This document shows positions 5,804-8,872 of a stretch of 8,872 nt of DNA, in pieces. A program made the translations under genes and the position numbers. The notes under the pieces were generated by a model, which saw only the letters and a program-made list of their open reading frames with translations, had not been told where the DNA came from and did not search any database. Positions within the stretch are counted from its first letter, which is position 1. Each line of letters opens with the position of its first letter. Source of the DNA: DAOUET01 sp034430155 (GTDB taxonomy: Bacteria > Chloroflexota > Anaerolineae > Anaerolineales > UBA4823); assembly GCA_034430155.1 (NCBI GenBank), contig DAOUET010000011.1, forward strand, positions 1-8,872, read 5' to 3'.

Positions 5804-7447
5804 TCACTGGGCGTCAGCGACATAGGTGTACCACAGGAAGTACTCCTCCGCACTACGAGGTTTGTAATCCTGGACACGATCACGGATGGCTTCGAAGGCC
5901 ATCGGTTCATATAGATAAATGAAAGGCGGGTTGTCTTTCATATATACTTGCAGGTCTTCGTAAAGCTTCTTGCGGGCATCTGTATCAACGGTTATGGAGA
6001 TTTCGTTCAGCATGCTGATGATCTTGTCATCAGACCAGGACGAGTAGCTGGCATCCATGCCAAGCAGCGCGCCGGTCATGCGGTTGTAGGCTTCACCGCT
6101 TACCTCTGACCAGCTATCGCCAAAGAGCGGCGGGAGTTCTTTGTTGGCTTCTTGGTCCCAATACTGGCCGGATTCCATGATCTGCAAGTTGGTTTTAATG
6201 CCAACAGCTTCCAGGTAGCCCTGGATGGCCTCGCAGACTTCTTCGAAGTGGGTATAAGCCCCGGCGGGACAGGCAAAGTCCATAGAGAATCCGTTGGGAT
6301 AGCCAGCCTCGGTTAATAATTCTTTGGCTTTGTCAGGATCGTAGCCGAAGGGTTCCACAGCGCCATAACCCAATTCGCCACTGGCCACAAAGCCGGTGGC
6401 TGGTTTGGCAAAACCATCAAAAAGAGCATCGACGATGGCCTGCACATCCACGGCATAGTTCATGGCCTGGCGGACCAGGGGATCCTCGGTTGGCTTACCG
6501 ACGCCGGTGGTCAGGTTATTAAAGGCAATGTAGTAAACCCGCGCAACCGGGTAGCGAATGACCTGAACGCCGGGCGCGCCCAGCAAGCTTTGAGCCTCTT
6601 CGGAGCTCAAGCGGCCAACGATATCGACCTCACCGGTCTGGATAGCAGCCACGCGGGTGGCAGACTCGGGGATAGGCCTGAAGATGACTTGTGCTAATCT
6701 GGGGTAACTCTCACGCCAGTAGTTCGGGTTGGCTTCCAAAGTGATGTGGTCCCCTTTAACCCATTCGACGAGCTGGAAGGGACCCGTGCCAACCGGGTGG
6801 CTACCGAATTCGACGTCACCAACTTCCTCAAAGTACTTGGGTGGCACGATCTCCCAAGAAATGGCGATAGTCCTCAACAGGAGCGGTTTAGGCTCTGTGG
6901 TGGTGATTTTTACAGTGTAATCGTCGACTTTTTCCACGTTGTCGGCCATCCGCCAGCGCTCGTTCCAGGGCAGGTCCGGGTTGCTGTAGCGCTCCCAGGA
7001 AAAGACCACCGCGTCTGCGTTGAAAGGCTCACCATTGTGGAAGGTGACATCCTTCCGCAGATGGAAGGTATATTCCAGGCCATCTTCGGAGATTTCCCAG
7101 CTCTCGGCCAGCTCGGGTTCGATATCGCCCTGGTCGTTGATCCAAACCAGCGAATCGAACATCCCACGAGAAGCGTTGTGGGCGTTCCGTTCCGCGGTTA
7201 TGGGAGCATCTAAGGTATCTGGGAAGGTGGACAGGGCTACTTTTAGGGTTCCCTGGGGCTTGGTACCTTCTGGGACCGGCGTGACTTCCACCGTCTCGAT
7301 GACTTTCTGAACTACCGTTACCTTAGCAACAACTGTTTCTTTGACAATTTGGGTGACCTGAACTTCAGTCGGCGCACAGGCTGACAGCACCACAATGAAT
7401 ATGAGCGTTAAGCTCAAGAAGGTCCAAAGTTTTCTAGTGGACACCAT
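5804..7447 (-). CDS. Family-5 solute-binding lipoprotein of the ABC importer
   Basis: Extracytoplasmic receptor of the importer, 547 residues. The N-terminus is a lipoprotein signal: a short basic start, a hydrophobic core (about 7-21) and the lipobox LSAC with lipidated Cys24. Residues 25-66 form a Val/Thr/Lys/Glu-rich linker before the folded domain starts at GTLKVAL (66-72). Family-5 hallmarks follow: ESWEISEDGLEYTFHLR at 115-131, FHNGEPFNADAVVFSWER at 136-153, and PVGTGPFQL with EANPNYW at 218-244. The mature part has two cysteines, 393 and 405, that could form a disulfide. Where dipeptide-binding relatives usually show a W..D..DP-like pattern, this protein has FGDSWSEVSGEAYN (442-455), so a peptide ligand is not assured. 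The ATG at 7445-7447 has AAGGAG 9 bases upstream. It is the first gene of the operon, after a long leader. Ligand unknown. Confidence 0.95.
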   Translation of the reverse strand: MVSTRKLWTFLSLTLIFIVVLSACAPTEVQVTQIVKETVVAKVTVVQKVIETVEVTPVPEGTKPQGTLKVALSTFPDTLDAPITAERNAHNASRGMFDSLVWINDQGDIEPELAESWEISEDGLEYTFHLRKDVTFHNGEPFNADAVVFSWERYSNPDLPWNERWRMADNVEKVDDYTVKITTTEPKPLLLRTIAISWEIVPPKYFEEVGDVEFGSHPVGTGPFQLVEWVKGDHITLEANPNYWRESYPRLAQVIFRPIPESATRVAAIQTGEVDIVGRLSSEEAQSLLGAPGVQVIRYPVARVYYIAFNNLTTGVGKPTEDPLVRQAMNYAVDVQAIVDALFDGFAKPATGFVASGELGYGAVEPFGYDPDKAKELLTEAGYPNGFSMDFACPAGAYTHFEEVCEAIQGYLEAVGIKTNLQIMESGQYWDQEANKELPPLFGDSWSEVSGEAYNRMTGALLGMDASYSSWSDDKIISMLNEISITVDTDARKKLYEDLQVYMKDNPPFIYLYEPMAFEAIRDRVQDYKPRSAEEYFLWYTYVADAQ

Positions 7448-7535
7448 ATCCGCATTCTCCTTCTTCGGTTGTTAATATTCTTAGAGAGTTATCTATTCCA
7501 ATGGTTGAGCGCTAGACTGGATACTTATTTCAGAG

Positions 7536-7546
7536 TCACCTCCTTA
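7536..7546 (-). promoter_or_regulatory. Orphan full-length Shine-Dalgarno sequence in the transporter leader
   Basis: The minus strand reads TAAGGAGGTGA, an 11-base perfect complement of the usual 16S rRNA 3' end. No ATG, GTG or TTG follows at working distance; only CTG AAA TAA does. The real start of the binding-protein gene is about 90 bases further on and has its own AAGGAG. It may be a ribosome standby site, a leader remnant or chance. Confidence 0.4.
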
Positions 7547-7822
7547 GGGTTTGAATGTGATTGTCAATCTTTATACTACGGAATCCTGGGTTAACGGATA
7601 GCACCGCAGTGGCAAGCGGCTAGGGGACGATCTGGGGTGTTGGCATTCCCTGGAAAGATAATCGAAAAATGGGATGACTGGTGTGCCCTATGGGCATGAT
7701 GATCAGATTGGGGGAAAGAGCCTGATTCTCGAAGGGGAACTTTAGAAGATGGTGCCAGGTAAGTTTGGAAAGGACCAGAATGAGGATCATACTCTGGTTA
7801 GATGAAATCGTGGATATGGTCA

Positions 7823-7843
7823 ATCACTATAATGTACTGTGAT
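7823..7843. repeat. Short inverted repeat ATCAC-N11-GTGAT at the expected minus-strand transcription start
   Basis: Arms ATCAC (7823-7827) and GTGAT (7839-7843) flank 11 bases. On the minus strand it would occupy roughly +1 to +21 of the transporter message. That is a plausible place for a repressor site or a 5' hairpin, but arms of 5 bp are short enough to be chance. Confidence 0.3.
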
Positions 7844-7850
7844 CTCACTG

Positions 7851-7879
7851 ATTATAACTCAAAAGGTAAAAACTTGCAA
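7851..7879 (-). promoter_or_regulatory. Sigma-70 type promoter for the transporter operon
   Basis: On the minus strand: -35 TTGCAA (7879-7874; four of six consensus bases), a 17-bp spacer, then a perfect -10 TATAAT (7856-7851). Transcription should start near 7844 and run toward the binding-lipoprotein gene. It shares its -35 with the plus-strand promoter. No better promoter was found nearer to 7447: TTGACA at 7567-7562 and TATAAA at 7575-7570 have no properly spaced partners. Confidence 0.6.
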
Positions 7880-7902
7880 ATATCTTCAAAATTCGTTATA
7901 AT
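7874..7902 (+). promoter_or_regulatory. Sigma-70 type promoter for the DeoR-family gene
   Basis: -35 TTGCAA (7874-7879), exactly 17 bp of spacer, and a perfect -10 TATAAT (7897-7902). The start site is expected near 7909, leaving a leader of about 54 bases before the ATG at 7963. The -35 is the same hexamer as that of the opposing promoter. Confidence 0.7.
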
Positions 7903-7962
7903 CAGTTGGTAAATCCCTCAAATTTCGTCATTCACGTCAAGTAAAACATAAGGCCTGGCCTG

Positions 7963-8760
7963 ATGAGTAAACCCCTCATTCCTGCTCAAAGGCGCGAACA
8001 GATCCAAGAGTATCTGGCAATGCATAAAATCGTTGCCAGTGCGGATTTGTGTCGATTGCTGGACGTTTCGGAAGCTACCATCCGGCGCGATCTGGAGTGG
8101 CTTGAAGGGATGGGGGTAATCGAGCGCACCCACGGTGGTGCAATTTTAAACCAGAGGATGCAATTCGAACCGGAGTACAACTACCGGGCTGAACGTAATA
8201 TGAAAGCAAAACGGGCGATTGGCGTGGCTGCCGCAGCCTTGATCGAGGAAGGGGATATTGTATTTATCAACAGCGGTACCACCACCACAGAGGTGATCCG
8301 CCACATCAGGGGGGATGCCAATGTCACAGTTATCACCAACAACCTGATCGCCACCTTAGAGGCTGCCGAGGTTGGTTTAGACATCCTCTTGGTTGGGGGG
8401 GAGTTTCAATCGAACTCAAATTCGGTTGCAGGTCGATTTGCAATCGAGAATCTCAGCCAGGTTTACGCTGACAAAGCTTTTATCGGTGTTGATGGAATCA
8501 GTCTTAAACACGGTTGCACCGTCCCCATCAATGCGGAGGCTGAGGTCATCGCTCTAATGATGGAGCGTACCACTGGTCCTATTATCCTGGTGGCCGATCA
8601 TAGCAAATGGGGGGTAGTATCTAATTTTGAGGTTGCCTCCATTGATCAAATTGACTGCTTGGTTACCGACATAGGGCTGAGTGCCATTGCCCGTGAAGAC
8701 CTGGATAACAAAGGGATCAAAGTGCAGATTGCAGGATCAAACTCTGATGAGGATCGCTAA
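7963..8760 (+). CDS. DeoR-family transcriptional repressor
   Basis: A 265-residue cytoplasmic DNA-binding regulator, the usual length for the family. The N-terminal winged helix-turn-helix is at about 10-60 (RREQIQEYL, then VSEATIRRDLEWLE at 35-48 and ERTHGGA at 54-60, the family signature). The C-terminal domain (about 80-255) is the sugar-phosphate sensor: INSGTTTTEVI at 102-112 forms the phosphate loop, followed by VITNN at 123-127, LLVGGEF at 142-148, DKAFIGVDGIS at 170-180 and ILVADHSKWG at 208-217. Family members usually repress sugar-use operons and let go when a phosphorylated intermediate binds. ATG 7963-7965 has a modest AAGG 9 bases upstream. Divergent placement and the shared promoter suggest that it controls both the transporter operon and itself. 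The effector cannot be read from the sequence. Confidence 0.95.
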   Translation: MSKPLIPAQRREQIQEYLAMHKIVASADLCRLLDVSEATIRRDLEWLEGMGVIERTHGGAILNQRMQFEPEYNYRAERNMKAKRAIGVAAAALIEEGDIVFINSGTTTTEVIRHIRGDANVTVITNNLIATLEAAEVGLDILLVGGEFQSNSNSVAGRFAIENLSQVYADKAFIGVDGISLKHGCTVPINAEAEVIALMMERTTGPIILVADHSKWGVVSNFEVASIDQIDCLVTDIGLSAIAREDLDNKGIKVQIAGSNSDEDR

Positions 8761-8779
8761 AACCTGGTAAGGAGCCATT

Positions 8780-8872
8780 ATGCGTTTCTTTTCAAAAAAA
8801 CCCGGCGAAATATTGAGGCTCTCTGTAATTTGCCATGATGGGGTAGGTATGTGGGGGTGTTGGGCGGGCGCA
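8780..8872 (+). CDS. Start of an unrecognised gene downstream of the DeoR regulator, cut off by window
   Basis: Translation from ATG 8780-8782 begins MRFFSKKPGEILRLSVICHD and stays open for 31 codons to the window edge. AAGGAG (8769-8774) with a 5-base gap gives a good start signal. The gene begins 19 bases after the DeoR stop with no terminator between, so it is probably co-transcribed with the regulator. I do not recognise the protein. The stretch is too short to show a domain, and no signal peptide or membrane helix is visible. The last 35 bases are strikingly G-rich, which could reflect real sequence or poor base calling. Confidence 0.5.
   Translation, partial: MRFFSKKPGEILRLSVICHDGVGMWGCWAGA

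Larger units (their letters stand above)
7847..7906. repeat. Perfect 12-bp inverted repeat embracing both -10 elements (candidate operator pair)
   Basis: ACTGATTATAAC at 7847-7858 and its exact complement GTTATAATCAGT at 7895-7906 are separated by 36 bases. Their shared centre (between 7876 and 7877) is also the centre of the palindromic TTGCAA. The identity goes beyond the -10 hexamer by two bases upstream and four downstream, which promoter function alone does not require. This suggests a protein-binding box in two copies, most simply for the adjacent DeoR-family protein. Centre-to-centre distance is 48 bp. The repeat is seen; the operator role is inferred. Confidence 0.6.
7448..7962. other. 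515-base intergenic regulatory region between divergent transporter operon and DeoR gene
   Basis: No convincing gene lies here. The right third holds the symmetric divergent promoter pair described separately. From the minus-strand transcription start expected near 7844, the transporter message would carry a leader of about 397 bases. That leader contains an orphan full-length Shine-Dalgarno match (7536-7546) and a short odd palindrome, TGCCC-TAT-GGGCA (7684-7696). A 67-codon minus-strand open frame (7620-7823) starts at TTG without a ribosome site and resembles no protein I know. I recognised no riboswitch class. Confidence 0.7.

Noticed and set aside
6746..7213. 155-codon plus-strand open frame
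   Set aside because: It is antisense to the well-conserved N-terminal half of the binding lipoprotein and shows no protein family features.
7562..7575. TTGACA and TATAAA on the minus strand as a nearer transporter promoter
   Set aside because: The -10-like TATAAA lies upstream of the -35-like TTGACA, and neither has a partner at 16-18 bp; AGGAGG occupies the -10 position after TTGACA.
7620..7823. 67-codon minus-strand open frame in the transporter leader, possible leader peptide
   Set aside because: It begins at TTG with no ribosome site, its internal ATGs also lack one, and the composition looks non-coding.
7838..7850. CRP-like TGTGA site next to the minus-strand start
   Set aside because: The TGTGA and TCAC halves are only 2 bases apart rather than 6, so the spacing does not fit.

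Overview
The window looks like a chromosomal catabolic or uptake locus from a Chloroflexi-type bacterium, probably Anaerolineae. The best clue is the substrate-binding lipoprotein. Directly after its lipidated cysteine it has a long linker rich in Val, Thr, Lys and Glu, a layout I associate with Chloroflexi solute-binding proteins. Moderate GC, strong AGGAGG-type ribosome sites and tight operon packing agree with this, but the taxonomic call is an inference.

Layout. Seven genes on the minus strand, from 7447 down to the left edge, form one apparent operon. In transcription order they are: a family-5 substrate-binding lipoprotein (7447-5804); a 224-base gap with a strong GC-rich hairpin; two inner-membrane permeases of the DppB and DppC types (5579-4659 and 4654-3722); two ATPases of the DppD and DppF types (3707-2685 and 2695-1679, overlapping by 11 bases); a small sulfotransferase-like protein (1597-869); and an aminoglycoside/homoserine-kinase-like phosphotransferase cut off by the window edge (752-1). 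A 515-base intergenic region (7448-7962) separates this operon from a divergent DeoR-family repressor gene (7963-8760, plus strand). An unrecognised ORF follows the repressor in the same direction and runs off the right edge (8780-8872).

How the genes fit together. Five genes make a complete ABC importer: one binding lipoprotein, two permeases and two ATPases. The family is usually labelled dipeptide/oligopeptide/nickel, but members also carry sugars and other solutes. A DeoR-type repressor, which normally senses a sugar phosphate, and two possible group-transfer enzymes downstream (kinase-like and sulfotransferase-like) suggest that the solute may not be a plain peptide. The substrate cannot be read from the sequence.

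Most notable signal. The intergenic region holds an almost ideal back-to-back promoter pair. A single self-palindromic -35 hexamer (TTGCAA, 7874-7879) sits exactly 17 bp from a perfect TATAAT on the right (plus strand, toward deoR) and exactly 17 bp from a perfect TATAAT on the left (minus strand, toward the transporter). Each -10 lies inside a perfect 12-bp inverted repeat (7847-7858 and 7895-7906) whose centre coincides with the centre of the -35. Polymerase should be able to use only one direction at a time, and the 12-bp boxes are natural candidates for the repressor's operator. No tRNA, rRNA, CRISPR array or insertion sequence was seen.
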